A stretch of 64,000 nucleotides of DNA from contig NZ_CP071517.1 of NCBI RefSeq assembly GCF_016613475.2, positions 2,108,001-2,172,000 of the forward strand. Direction: 5' to 3'. This document shows, in pieces, positions 29,785 through 38,692 of this stretch. Made by a program: the position numbers and the translations under genes. Every line of letters starts with the position of its first letter. Positions within the stretch are counted from its first letter, which is position 1. The notes under the pieces were generated by a model. That model was not told where the DNA came from and made no database searches. It saw only the letters and a list, made by a program, of their open reading frames with translations. Origin of the DNA: Lysobacter arenosi (GTDB taxonomy: Bacteria; Pseudomonadota; Gammaproteobacteria; Xanthomonadales; Xanthomonadaceae).

Positions 29785-30150
29785 GTGGTTTCCTGGACTT
29801 CGTTCGATCTGGCGCGGTACATCGCGACTACCGTGTTCCTTGCCTGGATCGCGTTTGCCATCGTGCGATCGCAAAAGAGCCTGCTGGTCTCCGGCCATGG
29901 TTGGCTGTGGGTGACGCTTACGGCCGCGGCGGGGCTGTGCCACTGGCCGATCAACTTCTGGCTGAGCAATCCGCTGATCTGTCCGATCGTCGTGTCACTG
30001 CTTTACCTGGTGTCGCTCGTCGGCCTGGCGCCCGACGACACGGTGATGACCACAGGCGCGACGCCTGTTTCGCGGTGGTTCCAGCGCGGCCTGGTAGCCG
30101 CCATGGTCGGGACGGTCAGCGGCGTAATGATCTGGACGCTGCTGCTCTAG
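29785..30150 (+). CDS. Small integral membrane protein of unknown function
   Basis: This 121-residue product has a GTG start and four hydrophobic segments, for example YIATTVFLAWIAFAIV, LWVTLTAAAGLCHW, PIVVSLLYLVSLVGL and VAAMVGTVSGVMIWTLLL. I see no known motif. It is divergent from the hypothetical gene at 29394-29657 and 126 bp before the DUF3300 gene. Hydrophobicity and codon pattern make it likely to be real; function cannot be given. Confidence 0.6.
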   Translation: MVSWTSFDLARYIATTVFLAWIAFAIVRSQKSLLVSGHGWLWVTLTAAAGLCHWPINFWLSNPLICPIVVSLLYLVSLVGLAPDDTVMTTGATPVSRWFQRGLVAAMVGTVSGVMIWTLLL

Positions 30151-30276
30151 GCCCGCTGCCACCGTGTTGGCGGTGTGAACGTCGCCGCCTGGACGAAGCC
30201 TATGATGGCGGCCAGCTACCCGCACCGGCCGCCATGGCCGGCGCGAACCCGGACGTCTTGCGATTGGAGTACCCCA

Positions 30277-31647
30277 ATGCGCATTTCCGCACGTCACCTT
30301 CCTGTCGCCTTGCTGCTGTTCGTGGCCGCCGCCGGGGCCACGCCGCAAGCCGCTGCGCCAGGTGCGGAGTCGGCAGCCTCCACGCCTTCCTCCGATGCGT
30401 TCAGCCCCGAAGAACTCGACCAGATGATGGCGCCGATGGCGCTGTATCCGGATTCGCTGCTCGCGCAGGTGCTGATGGCGTCCACCTATCCCGGCGACGT
30501 CGCCGATGCGGTCAAGTGGGCCAAGGCGCATCCCGACGCCAAGGGCGATGAGGCAGTGCGCCAGGTCGCCAGCCAGTCCTGGGACCCGAGCGTGCAGTCG
30601 CTGGTGGCGTTCCCGCAGGTGCTGGACCTGCTGGGCAAGGATCCGGCCTGGGTGCAGCGGATGGGCGATGCCTTCCTGGCCCAGCCCGACGCGGTGATGG
30701 ACTCGGTACAGCGCCTGCGGCGACAAGCGCAGTCCGCCGGCAACCTGACGTCGAACGAACAACTCAAGGTCAGTACCGAGCCGGCCGCAGGCGCGACCAC
30801 GACGGTGGCTCCGGCCGAATCGACGATCATCATCGAATCGGCCGACCCGCAGGTCGTGTACGTGCCTGCGTACAACCCGACCACGGTGTACGGCCCCTGG
30901 CCCTACCCTGCCTACCCGCCGTACTACTACCCGCCTTCGCCGTACTACTACCCGGGCGGCGCCCTGTGGGCAGGCCTCGCCTTCGGCACCGGCGTGGCCA
31001 TCACTGCCTCGCTCTGGGGTGACATCAACTGGGGCCATGGCGACATCGACATCAATGTCGACCGCTACAACAACATCAATTCCAACCGCCAGATCAATCG
31101 CGGCGACAACACCTGGCGCCACAACGCCGCCAACCGCGACGGCGTGCCTTACCGCGACCGCGCCAGCCGCGAGCAGTTCGGCCGGCAGAAGGATGGCGCC
31201 GGGCAGCGCGACAACTTCCGCGGCCACGATCCGGCACGCTCCGCCGACCGCGAACGTGCGCGCCAGTCGATGTCGCAGCGCGGCTTCGACACGCCGGCGG
31301 CGAGCAACCGCGAGGCACGCGATCGCGCGGGACAGGCCTCGCGACAGATGGACCGGCAGCAGGCAGGCGGGCGTGACGTTGCATCGGCACGCCAGGGCGC
31401 GCAGGGCAATTCGCAGCGTAATGCGCAGGCACGCGATGGCACGCGCCAGCAATACCAGGGCAACCGCGGTGGGCAGAACAACGCATTCGCGGGCGCCGGC
31501 AATCCCGGCCAGGCACGCGCGTCGTCCAATCGTGGCCACGGCAGTTATTCCGCATCGCAACGACCGGCCAGTGCACGTGGCGGTGGCCGGCAGATGCAGC
31601 GTCCGTCGCGCCCGCCGCGCTCGGGCGGCGGCGCCCGGCGTCGTTGA
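30277..31647 (+). CDS. DUF3300 domain exported protein
   Basis: This 456-residue exported protein begins with a signal peptide (MRISARHLPVALLLFVAAAG). The DUF3300 domain follows (about 40-210): LDQMMAPMALYPDSLLAQVLMASTYPGDVADAVKWA, then SWDPSVQSLVAFPQVLDLLGKDPAWVQRMGDAFLAQP. A tyrosine- and proline-rich linker (YPPYYYPPSPYYYPG) leads to a long Arg-, Asn- and Gln-rich disordered tail of about 180 residues. The ATG has a GGAG site at the right spacing. A gene for DUF2950 follows 12 bp later, an often seen partner. The function of DUF3300 is not known. Confidence 0.88.
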   Translation: MRISARHLPVALLLFVAAAGATPQAAAPGAESAASTPSSDAFSPEELDQMMAPMALYPDSLLAQVLMASTYPGDVADAVKWAKAHPDAKGDEAVRQVASQSWDPSVQSLVAFPQVLDLLGKDPAWVQRMGDAFLAQPDAVMDSVQRLRRQAQSAGNLTSNEQLKVSTEPAAGATTTVAPAESTIIIESADPQVVYVPAYNPTTVYGPWPYPAYPPYYYPPSPYYYPGGALWAGLAFGTGVAITASLWGDINWGHGDIDINVDRYNNINSNRQINRGDNTWRHNAANRDGVPYRDRASREQFGRQKDGAGQRDNFRGHDPARSADRERARQSMSQRGFDTPAASNREARDRAGQASRQMDRQQAGGRDVASARQGAQGNSQRNAQARDGTRQQYQGNRGGQNNAFAGAGNPGQARASSNRGHGSYSASQRPASARGGGRQMQRPSRPPRSGGGARRR

Positions 31648-31659
31648 GAGGAGACGAAG

Positions 31660-32574
31660 ATGATCACCGCCGTCCGCATGTTCGCGATGACCTGCCTCGC
31701 CCTGATCGCTCCGCTGGCCGCTGCGCAGGAGGCGTTCCCGACACAGGAGGCCGCCGCGGAGGCGCTGGTCGCCGCACTGGGCACCACCCAGGCCGACGAC
31801 GCCCGCCTTGGCGAAATCCTCGGCCCCGACTGGAAGACCTTCGTCCCCACCGGCAGCGTCGATCGCAGCGACGTCGATGCCTTCCTCGCCCGCTATGGCG
31901 AGAAGCATTCATTCCAGAGGTCATCTGCCGGCGGCGCCGTCCTTGCCGTCGGCAAGGACACCTGGACGCTGCCGGTGCCGCTGGAGAAGACACCGACGGG
32001 CTGGGCGTTCAACGTCAAGGCCGGCGAGCCGGAGATCCGCGCGCGCAGGATCGGTCGCAACGAACTCGACGCGGTCCAGGCGGTGCTCGCCTATCACGAC
32101 GCGCAGATGGACTATGCCTCGGTCGACCGCGATGGCGACGGCGCGCTCGCCTACGCACAGAAGTTCCTCAGCAGCGACGGCCTGCACGACGGCCTGTACT
32201 GGCCGGAAGAGGACGGCGTCGACGACAGTCCGCTCGGGCCGCTGTTCGGCGACGACACGCCCGACGGCGAATGGCACGGCTACAAGTACCGGATCCTGAC
32301 CGCGCAGGGCCCTTCCGCGCCTGGTGGCGAATACGACTATCTGCTGGGCAAGGCAATGAGCCGCGGTTTCGCCCTGATCGCATGGCCGGCGAAGTACGCC
32401 GACACCGGCGTGATGAGCTTCATGATCAGCCACGAGGGCGAAGTGTTCGAGAAGGACATGGGTCCCGAGAGCGAGCAGCTGGCCGAGGCGATGACACGCT
32501 TCGATCCCGACAGCAGCTGGAAGGAAGTGCCGACCGATGAACCGTCGGGTGCGCCGCGGTCGAAAAACCGGTGA
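31660..32574 (+). CDS. DUF2950 domain exported protein
   Basis: This 304-residue protein has a signal peptide (MFAMTCLALIAPLAAAQ) and the DUF2950 family core: QEAAAEALVAALGT, WTLPVPLEKTPTGWAFNVKAGEPEI, RRIGRNELDAVQAVLAYHDAQMDY, LGPLFGDD and WHGYKYRILTAQGP. A GAGAGGAGA site stands before the ATG. It directly follows the DUF3300 gene and is clearly in the same operon. A periplasmic or outer-membrane location is likely. The biochemical role is unknown. Confidence 0.9.
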   Translation: MITAVRMFAMTCLALIAPLAAAQEAFPTQEAAAEALVAALGTTQADDARLGEILGPDWKTFVPTGSVDRSDVDAFLARYGEKHSFQRSSAGGAVLAVGKDTWTLPVPLEKTPTGWAFNVKAGEPEIRARRIGRNELDAVQAVLAYHDAQMDYASVDRDGDGALAYAQKFLSSDGLHDGLYWPEEDGVDDSPLGPLFGDDTPDGEWHGYKYRILTAQGPSAPGGEYDYLLGKAMSRGFALIAWPAKYADTGVMSFMISHEGEVFEKDMGPESEQLAEAMTRFDPDSSWKEVPTDEPSGAPRSKNR

Positions 32575-32611
32575 AATGACGGGCACGTAGCCCGCGACCA
32601 GGAGGGTCGCG

Positions 32612-33079
32612 ATGAGGATAGGGATGAGGACCGCGTTCGCCGCCGCGGTGCTGCTCATCGCAGCGTGCAGCTCCACGCCGTCCAGAGTGGAGCCGCCGGC
32701 GGCGCCCACGCCATCGGAAGCGGACAAGGCCGTGGATGCCGGCCGCGGCGAGTTCACCGTCGCCGCCGGAATGAACGACACATGGAATGCGGTCGGACAG
32801 ATCCTGATCCGCCTCGAGGGTGTCAGCTACGAGATGCGTGCGCAGATGCTGGGCATCTACACCGTGCGCTACCGCGGCGAGCGTTTCATCATCCTCACCC
32901 GGGCACTGCTGGCGAACAACGAGCGCAAGGGTCTCGCGACCGAGGTCGGCGCGCTCTGGCTGGACGGCAAACCCAACAACAGCGCCGCAGCGCTCGACCT
33001 GCTCAGGCAGCTTGAGAAGCGACTGCCGGACGAACTGGCGCTGATCGCAGCCGGTGGCCGTGGCAAGCCGAAGCACTGA
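32612..33079 (+). CDS. Predicted lipoprotein of unknown function
   Basis: This 155-residue protein has a signal peptide ending in a lipobox (LIAACSS, cysteine about residue 19) and a short Pro-rich linker. A compact domain follows (WNAVGQILIRLEGVSYEMRAQMLGIYTVRYRGERFIILTR) that resembles small outer-membrane lipoproteins such as BamC-like repeats. The resemblance is too weak to name a family. It is 37 bp after the DUF2950 gene, so the three exported proteins may act together. Confidence 0.7.
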   Translation: MRIGMRTAFAAAVLLIAACSSTPSRVEPPAAPTPSEADKAVDAGRGEFTVAAGMNDTWNAVGQILIRLEGVSYEMRAQMLGIYTVRYRGERFIILTRALLANNERKGLATEVGALWLDGKPNNSAAALDLLRQLEKRLPDELALIAAGGRGKPKH

Positions 33080-33122
33080 TGGTGCCCGTTCCGGCTCGGC
33101 GGCCGCGCTATCCTTCGCAGCG

Positions 33123-34517
33123 ATGAGCACCCTTCCAACGAGCGTTGTCGGCCTCGATGCCGAAATGTCTGCGCTGCTCGGCGACGGCTGGCGCACCGAT
33201 GCCAGCGAACGCCTTGCCTACGCCTACGACAATTCGCGGCGGCAATCCTTGCCGGATGCGGTCGCGCTACCGACGACGCGCGAGCAGGTCGTTGCGCTGG
33301 TACGCGCCTGCCGTGCCCACGGCGTGCCGGTGGTCGCGCGCGGACGCGGCACCAACACCACCGGCGCTGCAGTGCCGGTCGCAGCGGGCGTCGTGGTTTC
33401 GTTCGAGCGCATGAACCGCATTGTCGACATCCGTCCCGGCGATCGTTGCGCGGTGGTGGAACCCGGCGTGCTCAACGGCGATCTGCAGGCGGCGTTGAAG
33501 GCACATGGCCTGTTCTGGCCACCCGATCCCACCAGTGCCGGCTACAGCACCGTCGGCGGCAACCTCGCCTGCAATGCCGGCGGTCCGCGCGCGGTGAAGT
33601 ACGGGGCCAGCCGCGACAACGTGCTGGCACTCACCGCGGTGACGGGTACGGGCGAGCTGATCCACTGCGGCACGGCCACCACCAAGGGCGCGACCGGATA
33701 CGACCTGCAACGCCTGCTGGTCGGCAGTGAAGGAACACTGGCGCTGATCGTCGAGGCCAGCCTGCGCCTGACGCCGGCACCGAAGGCGCGACGGGCATTG
33801 CGTGCGATCTACCGCGACGTATCGAGCGCGGCGCAGGCTGTTGCGCGACTGATGGCGCAACCGGTGACGCCTTCGATGCTCGAGTTCATGGATGCCGATG
33901 CGGTGCGGCTGGCGCGCGATGTCGGTGGCGCCGACCTGCCGCACGAGGCCGGCGCGCTGTTGATGGTCGAGGCCGATGGCGATGCGCAGACATTGCCGCA
34001 CGACATCGAAGCCCTGATGCGCGCCGCCGAAGGCGACGGGCTGATCGCGATCGACGATGCCGCCGACGAGGCTGCGCGCGAGAAGCTGTGGGCCGCGCGC
34101 AAGGCGCTATCGCCGTCGCTGCGCACGCTGGCGCCGGGCAAGATCAATGAGGACGTCGTCGTGCCGGTGTCACGCATCCCGCAACTGGTCGATGGCGTGC
34201 AGGCGCTGTCGCGCGAGTTTGCATTGCCGATCGTCTGCTTCGGCCATGCCGGCAACGGCAACCTGCACGTCAACCTGCTCTACGATCCCGCCGACGCGTC
34301 GCAGAACGAACGCGCGCACGCGGCGATGGGTCGCGTGTTCGCGCTCACGCTTTCGCTGGGCGGCACCTTGTCGGGTGAGCACGGCATCGGCCTGGCCAAG
34401 CGCGAGTTCATGCCGCAGGCGATCGATGCGCCGACGCTGACGATGATGCGGGCGGTGAAGGCGGCGTTCGATCCGGACGGGATACTGAATCCGGGGAAGT
34501 TGTTGCCGGACGAGTGA
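33123..34517 (+). CDS. FAD-binding oxidase of the GlcD / D-lactate dehydrogenase type
   Basis: This 464-residue flavoprotein oxidises an alpha-hydroxy acid such as D-lactate, glycolate or D-2-hydroxyglutarate; the substrate cannot be fixed from sequence. The FAD-binding PCMH domain is visible in ALPTTREQVVALVRACRAHGVPVVARGRGTNTTGAAVP, STVGGNLACNAGGPRAVKYGASRD and GATGYDLQRLLVGSEGTL. The C-terminal domain has CFGHAGNGNLHVN, GEHGIGLAKR and the closing NPGKLLP. I chose the ATG at 33123 (MSTLPTSV); the frame upstream overlaps the lipoprotein gene. It ends 6 bp from convergent thiL. Confidence 0.9.
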   Translation: MSTLPTSVVGLDAEMSALLGDGWRTDASERLAYAYDNSRRQSLPDAVALPTTREQVVALVRACRAHGVPVVARGRGTNTTGAAVPVAAGVVVSFERMNRIVDIRPGDRCAVVEPGVLNGDLQAALKAHGLFWPPDPTSAGYSTVGGNLACNAGGPRAVKYGASRDNVLALTAVTGTGELIHCGTATTKGATGYDLQRLLVGSEGTLALIVEASLRLTPAPKARRALRAIYRDVSSAAQAVARLMAQPVTPSMLEFMDADAVRLARDVGGADLPHEAGALLMVEADGDAQTLPHDIEALMRAAEGDGLIAIDDAADEAAREKLWAARKALSPSLRTLAPGKINEDVVVPVSRIPQLVDGVQALSREFALPIVCFGHAGNGNLHVNLLYDPADASQNERAHAAMGRVFALTLSLGGTLSGEHGIGLAKREFMPQAIDAPTLTMMRAVKAAFDPDGILNPGKLLPDE

Positions 34518-34523
34518 CAAGCG

Positions 34524-35483
34524 TCAGCCGAAGTGCTCGTAGCCCTTACGCGGCGGCTGCCATTCCAGTGCGTCCGCGTCGAAGGCGCGCACGCCTTGCT
34601 TGGCGGTGATGCGGCCGACCCAGCTGAGCTGCACGCCGACGCTGTCGGCCAGGCGCTGGACGTCTTCGAGGCGGTTGGACGGCGCGGTGAAGCACAGCTC
34701 GTAGTCGTCGCCACCGGCCACCTGCAGCGACCTGCGTGCGTCACCGTTGGCGAATGCCATCAGTGCGTCGGAGGCGGGCAGCGAATCCAGGTCGAGGTCG
34801 GAACCGGTGCCACTGCCGCGGCAGACATGGCCCAGATCGGCAAGCAGTCCGTCGGACAGATCGATGCAGGCATGCGCCATGCCGACCAGTGCCCGGCCCA
34901 GCGCGACGCGCGGTACCGGGCGGTCGAGCCGCGTGCGCAGTCGTGCATCGCCAGTTTCGCCTGCGCGCCATTGCTCCAGTGCCGCGGCGGCATCGCCGAG
35001 CGTGCCGCTGACCCAGACGTCGTCGCCGACGCGCGCGGCGTCACGGCGCAGTGCGCTTCCCGGCGCGACAAAGCCGTGCACGGTCACGCTGATCGAGAGC
35101 GGGCCGCGCGTGGTATCGCCTCCGACGAGTGCGATGCGGTGCTGCGAGGCCAGGCCGAGGAAACCGTCGAGGAAAGCGTCGAGCCAGGCTTCATCGTTGT
35201 CCGGCAGCGACAGCGACAGCGTGCACCAGGCCGGCTCGGCGCCCATTGCCGCCAGATCGGAGAGATTGACAGCGAGCGCCTTCCAGCCGATGTCGGCCGG
35301 CGCGGATTCAGGCGGGAAGTGCACGCCAGCGTTGAGCGTGTCGGTGGCAACGACCAGCTGCATGCCGGCCGGCACCTGCAGCACGGCGGCATCGTCGCCA
35401 ATGCCGACGATCACGTCGTCGCGGCGCGTGACACGATCCGCGACGCGCGACTGGATGCGGGCAATCAGGTCGAACTCGGCCAT
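34524..35483 (-). CDS. thiL: Thiamine-monophosphate kinase
   Basis: ThiL makes thiamine diphosphate from thiamine monophosphate and ATP. The 319-residue protein of the AIRS/PurM fold shows IVGIGDDAAVL (Mg and nucleotide loop), VATDTLNAGVHFP, VNLSDLAAMGAEP, VGGDTTRGPLSISVTV and the central ACIDLSDGLLADLGH. The start is the ATG at 35481-35483 (MAEFDLIARI). It follows nusB on the same strand, the usual ribH-nusB-thiL order in Gammaproteobacteria, but a palindrome lies between them. Confidence 0.96.
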   Translation of the reverse strand: MAEFDLIARIQSRVADRVTRRDDVIVGIGDDAAVLQVPAGMQLVVATDTLNAGVHFPPESAPADIGWKALAVNLSDLAAMGAEPAWCTLSLSLPDNDEAWLDAFLDGFLGLASQHRIALVGGDTTRGPLSISVTVHGFVAPGSALRRDAARVGDDVWVSGTLGDAAAALEQWRAGETGDARLRTRLDRPVPRVALGRALVGMAHACIDLSDGLLADLGHVCRGSGTGSDLDLDSLPASDALMAFANGDARRSLQVAGGDDYELCFTAPSNRLEDVQRLADSVGVQLSWVGRITAKQGVRAFDADALEWQPPRKGYEHFG

Positions 35484-35508
35484 GGTGTTGTCCCTGCCCT
35501 CACCCAAG

Positions 35509-35532
35509 CCCTCTCCCGCATGCGGGAGAGGG
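35509..35532. repeat. Perfect 24-bp palindrome between nusB and thiL
   Basis: CCCTCTCCCGCA and its exact complement TGCGGGAGAGGG meet at 35520/35521. It forms a strong hairpin 8 bp after the nusB stop and 25 bp before the thiL start. It could attenuate readthrough into thiL. It is similar to the palindromes at 3315-3343 and 60443-60464. Confidence 0.65.
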
Positions 35533-35540
35533 AGCAAAAC

Positions 35541-36002
35541 TCACTTGCCGCGCGGCGCCTGCACTTCGGTCGCGCGCCATGCCGCGGCGGCATGGTCGAG
35601 CACGCCGTTGACGTAGGTATGGCCGTGTTCGGCGCCGAAGCGCTTGACCGACTCGATGGCCTCGTTGATGACCACGCGGTACGGCACGTCCGGACGCAGG
35701 CGCAGCTCGTAGGCGGCGATGCGCAGGGCGGCGCGCTCGATCGCGTCGACCTGGTCGATCTCGCGGTCGAGGAACGGCTGCAGCGCTTCGTCGAGGTCGT
35801 TGCAGTGCTGGTCGACGCCGCGCACCAGGTCCTCGAAGTACTCCAGGTCGGCGACTTCGTGCGCCTGCTCGTGGGCGAACTGCGAGATCACGTCCGGCGC
35901 GGTGGCGCCCGACATCTGCCAGGCATACACGGCCTGCAGCGCGCGGCGACGCGCACGCGAGCGGGCTACGGGGTCGATTCCATCGTTGCGACGGCGGTTC
36001 AT
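35541..36002 (-). CDS. nusB: Transcription antitermination factor NusB
   Basis: NusB pairs with NusE (ribosomal S10) on boxA to prevent termination of rRNA transcripts. The 153 residues are all-helical: [16 protein letters not shown] at the start, then [59 protein letters not shown] and [10 protein letters not shown]. Its ATG at 36000-36002 overlaps the ribH stop by 4 bases, so it is coupled to riboflavin genes as in E. coli. Confidence 0.97.
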   Translation of the reverse strand: MNRRRNDGIDPVARSRARRRALQAVYAWQMSGATAPDVISQFAHEQAHEVADLEYFEDLVRGVDQHCNDLDEALQPFLDREIDQVDAIERAALRIAAYELRLRPDVPYRVVINEAIESVKRFGAEHGHTYVNGVLDHAAAAWRATEVQAPRGK

Positions 36003-36466
36003 GGCAGTTGTCCCAGCAGGTGACTCATTTCCAACGCGGCCAGTGCCGCCTCTTCGCCCTTGTTGCCGTGGCTGCCGCCTGCGCGGGCCTCGGCATCTTC
36101 GTGGCGCTCGACCGCGAGCACGCCGTTGGCCACGGGCAGGCCGTAGTCCAGCGATACACGCATCAGGCCATCGGAGCATCCGTCGGCGACCTGTTCGTAA
36201 TGACGGGTGTCGCCGCGCACGACGCAACCCAGCGCGACCACGGCGGCATGCTGGCCGGCGGCGCCAAGGCGCGCGGCGACGAGCGGGATCTCCCATGCGC
36301 CGGGGACGCGGATCACGTCGACCGCCGTTTCGGCCACGCCGTTGTCGGTGAACGTCTTGCGCGCGCCGGCCACCAGCGTATCGGTGATGCGCGGGTTCCA
36401 GCGACTGGCGATGATCGCGAAGCGCGCGCCCTCGGGGCTGCGCAGGTCGCCTTCGTAATGGGGCAT
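35999..36466 (-). CDS. ribH: 6,7-dimethyl-8-ribityllumazine synthase
   Basis: RibH condenses the butanone phosphate from RibB with the pyrimidine from RibD to give the riboflavin precursor. The 155 residues contain [18 protein letters not shown], the substrate loop [27 protein letters not shown] with the conserved histidine, and [16 protein letters not shown]. The start at 36464-36466 (MPHYEGDL) gives the typical length; an ATG nine codons upstream is less likely. The chain assembles into an icosahedral or pentameric particle in relatives. Confidence 0.96.
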   Translation of the reverse strand: MPHYEGDLRSPEGARFAIIASRWNPRITDTLVAGARKTFTDNGVAETAVDVIRVPGAWEIPLVAARLGAAGQHAAVVALGCVVRGDTRHYEQVADGCSDGLMRVSLDYGLPVANGVLAVERHEDAEARAGGSHGNKGEEAALAALEMSHLLGQLP

Positions 36467-36514
36467 GGGGGATTGTCCGGAGTGGGCGGGCATTTTAGCG
36501 CGTTAAGGGGAGAT

Positions 36515-36532
36515 CCCCCTGCGAGCAGGGGG
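36515..36532 (-). terminator. Short GC hairpin between ribBA and ribH
   Basis: CCCCCTG-CGAG-CAGGGGG forms a compact stem-loop in the 79-bp gap after the ribBA stop. There is no T run, so it probably acts as an mRNA boundary or partial attenuator rather than a full terminator. Confidence 0.4.
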
Positions 36533-36545
36533 AGGAGCCGGTGTG

Positions 36546-37670
36546 TCAGTGCGGCAGCTCGACGTACTCGACCACTTCCAGGCCGAAGCCGGCCAAGCCG
36601 ACCTGCCGGCGCGGGGTGCCGAGCACGCGCAGCTTGCCCAGGCCCAGATCGGCCAGGATCTGGCCGCCGGCGCCATTGCGACGCCATTCGGCGAGGGCGT
36701 GGCCCGGGGTCGCCGCGACCGGCGTGGCGTCAGCGTCGGCATGCAAGGGCGCGCGCACGCGCGCCAGCATCGCCTCGGCGTCGGCACCGTCTGCCAGCAG
36801 CACCAGCGCGCCGCTGCCCTGGTTGGCGATCGCCTTGAGCACGTCGCCGACCGCCGGGCCGAAATCCGGGCGACGCCAGTGCAAAGCATCTGCCAGCGGG
36901 CTGAGCATGTGCACGCGCACCAGCGTCGGCTCTGCCGGATCGGGTTCGCCGCGGCGCATCGCGAAATGCAGGCCGTGGCTGAGGCGGTCGCGGTAGGTGA
37001 ACAACTGGAACGGGCCGTGCTCGGTCTCGATCTCGCGCTCGTCGATGCGCTCGACCGTGTGCTCGGTCTCGAGACGGTAGCGGATCAGTTCCTCGATCGA
37101 GCCGATCTTCAGGCCGTGCTCGGCGGCGAATTCTTCCAGCTGCGGGCGACGGGCCATGCCGCCGTCGGGGTTGAGGATTTCGACGAGCACGCCAGCCGGC
37201 TCCATGCCGGCCAGCAGCGCCAGGTCGGCAGCCGCCTCGGTGTGGCCGGCGCGGTTGAGCACGCCGCCGGGCTGGGCCTGCAGCGGGAAGATGTGGCCGG
37301 GCTGCGAAAGATCGCTCGGCGCCGCGTCCGGCCGAACCGCGGTGCGGATGGTATGGGCGCGGTCGTAGGCGGAGATGCCGGTGGTGACGCCTTCGGCCGC
37401 CTCGATGCTGACGGTGAAGTTGGTGTGGTGGGGCGAGGTGTTGTCGCGGACCATCGGCGGCAGGCCGAGCTGGCGGCAGCGTTCGCGCGTGAGCGACAGG
37501 CAGACCAGGCCGCGTGCGTGCGTGACCATGAAGTTGATGTCCTGCGGGCGCACCAGTTCGGCGGCCATGATCAGGTCGCCTTCGTTCTCGCGGTCTTCGT
37601 CATCGACGATGACGACCATGCGGCCGTTGCGGATCTCTTCGAGCAGTTCGGGGATGGGGCTGAAAGGCAT
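36546..37670 (-). CDS. ribBA: 3,4-dihydroxy-2-butanone-4-phosphate synthase with degenerate GTP cyclohydrolase II domain
   Basis: The N-terminal half (1-205) is RibB, which converts ribulose 5-phosphate to dihydroxybutanone phosphate. It shows [19 protein letters not shown], the catalytic loop [27 protein letters not shown] and [16 protein letters not shown]. The C-terminal half (about 210-374) aligns in place with RibA but lacks the zinc-binding cysteines normally found in a CLTGDVFGSLRCDCG-like segment. The stretch after [17 protein letters not shown] has no cysteine at all. It is therefore expected to be RibB only, and a separate RibA must exist elsewhere. It lies 9 bp after ribE and is under the FMN riboswitch. 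Confidence 0.93.
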   Translation of the reverse strand: MPFSPIPELLEEIRNGRMVVIVDDEDRENEGDLIMAAELVRPQDINFMVTHARGLVCLSLTRERCRQLGLPPMVRDNTSPHHTNFTVSIEAAEGVTTGISAYDRAHTIRTAVRPDAAPSDLSQPGHIFPLQAQPGGVLNRAGHTEAAADLALLAGMEPAGVLVEILNPDGGMARRPQLEEFAAEHGLKIGSIEELIRYRLETEHTVERIDEREIETEHGPFQLFTYRDRLSHGLHFAMRRGEPDPAEPTLVRVHMLSPLADALHWRRPDFGPAVGDVLKAIANQGSGALVLLADGADAEAMLARVRAPLHADADATPVAATPGHALAEWRRNGAGGQILADLGLGKLRVLGTPRRQVGLAGFGLEVVEYVELPH

Positions 37671-37679
37671 GGGTGTTCC

Positions 37680-38270
37680 TTATTTCGCCAGCAGGCGCTC
37701 GACGTAGCGCGCGACCAAGTCGATCTCGAGATTGACGGCATCACCGACGCCGGTTTGTGCGAACGCGGTGTTGGCGACGGTGTGCGGGATAAGGGCGACT
37801 TCGAAGCCTTCGGCATCGACTTCGTTGACGGTCAGGCTGACGCCGTCGACGCAGATCGATCCCTTCTTGGCGATGTAGCGCAGCAGCGGCGCCGGTGCGT
37901 TGAAGCGCCAGCGCTGCGCACGCGCATCCTCGGTGACGGAGGCGACGCTGCCCAGCCCGTCGACGTGGCCACTGACCAGGTGACCGCCGAGGCGATCGGT
38001 CGGGCGCATCGCCCGCTCCAGGTTCAGCACCGCGCCCGTCTCGAGCGCGCCGAGCGTGGTCAGCGACAGGGTTTCGTTGGAGGCGTCGGCGGCGAACGAG
38101 CTCGCGTCGAACTCGACCACGGTCAGGCACACGCCGTTGACGGCGATGCTTTCACCGAGCTTGACCGAATCGAACGCCAGCGTGCCGACGTCGACGGTGA
38201 GGCGAACGTCGCCGCCGCGGCTCTCGGTATGTGCGAGGCGGCCGACGCCTTCGATGATGCCGGTGAACAT
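37680..38270 (-). CDS. ribE: Riboflavin synthase, alpha subunit
   Basis: This enzyme dismutates two lumazines into riboflavin and a pyrimidine. The 196 residues have two similar beta-barrel halves: [14 protein letters not shown]...[17 protein letters not shown] (1-55) and [17 protein letters not shown]...[16 protein letters not shown] (about 95-155). The start is the ATG at 38268-38270; the longer frame upstream lies in the leader. It is the first gene downstream of the FMN riboswitch and its terminator. Confidence 0.97.
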   Translation of the reverse strand: MFTGIIEGVGRLAHTESRGGDVRLTVDVGTLAFDSVKLGESIAVNGVCLTVVEFDASSFAADASNETLSLTTLGALETGAVLNLERAMRPTDRLGGHLVSGHVDGLGSVASVTEDARAQRWRFNAPAPLLRYIAKKGSICVDGVSLTVNEVDAEGFEVALIPHTVANTAFAQTGVGDAVNLEIDLVARYVERLLAK

Positions 38271-38345
38271 CAGCGCACCTCCGGCAGGGAGGCGACGCAG
38301 GCAGAAATGACGATGGACATGAAACGTTTCCCGCAAAGGTGAGCG

Positions 38346-38368
38346 AAAAACGCCTCAAGGCATGAGGC
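38346..38368 (-). terminator. Riboswitch-controlled intrinsic terminator before ribE
   Basis: On the minus strand GCCTCA and TGAGGC form a stem, and GTTTTTC follows at once (38346-38351). It lies between the FMN aptamer and ribE. Just upstream, CACGGCC/GGCCGTG (38374-38391) is a second hairpin that could be part of the switching region. This layout is that of a transcription-attenuating riboswitch. Confidence 0.75.
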
Positions 38369-38401
38369 AGGCACACGGCCGCGAGGCCGTGCGCAGCTGT
38401 C

Positions 38402-38579
38402 TTCTTTCATCCGGACTGTGAGCGGCGCCATTGCTGGCTCCGCTGGACCGTCGGCTCCGGCATCTGACCGGATCTGCTGACCCTCCGGCGTGGCCGGAGG
38501 CGCTCGCGGGCTCGTGCAGACTGGCCTGGGCTGGCCTGCACCTACCGCCGGTGGGGAATTTCGCCCCGCCCTGAAGACG
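38402..38579 (-). ncRNA. FMN riboswitch (RFN element)
   Basis: The minus-strand RNA begins GTCTTCAGGGCGGGG-GAAATTCCCCACCGGCGGT and ends with GTCCGGATGAAAGAAGAC, the two hallmark ends of the RFN element. Between them come the conserved AGCCCGCGAGCG, GGTCAGCAGATCCGGT and GCCGACGGT segments. FMN binding would lead to termination at 38346-38368 and switch off ribE, ribBA and ribH. The aptamer is about 180 nt, and the variable helix (GCCTCCGGCCACGCCGGAGG) is well formed. The position, 130 bp before ribE, means ribD upstream is not under its control. Confidence 0.97.
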
Positions 38580-38692
38580 TCGTGTTGTGGTTGCCGGTGG
38601 ATTGGCGCGGCGATTCTAGCATCCGGGTCCGGGACGGCCTCCGGGCCGGGCGGCGGACGCAGTGTTCCACCGGTCCGGCTTGGGGCGCCCGG

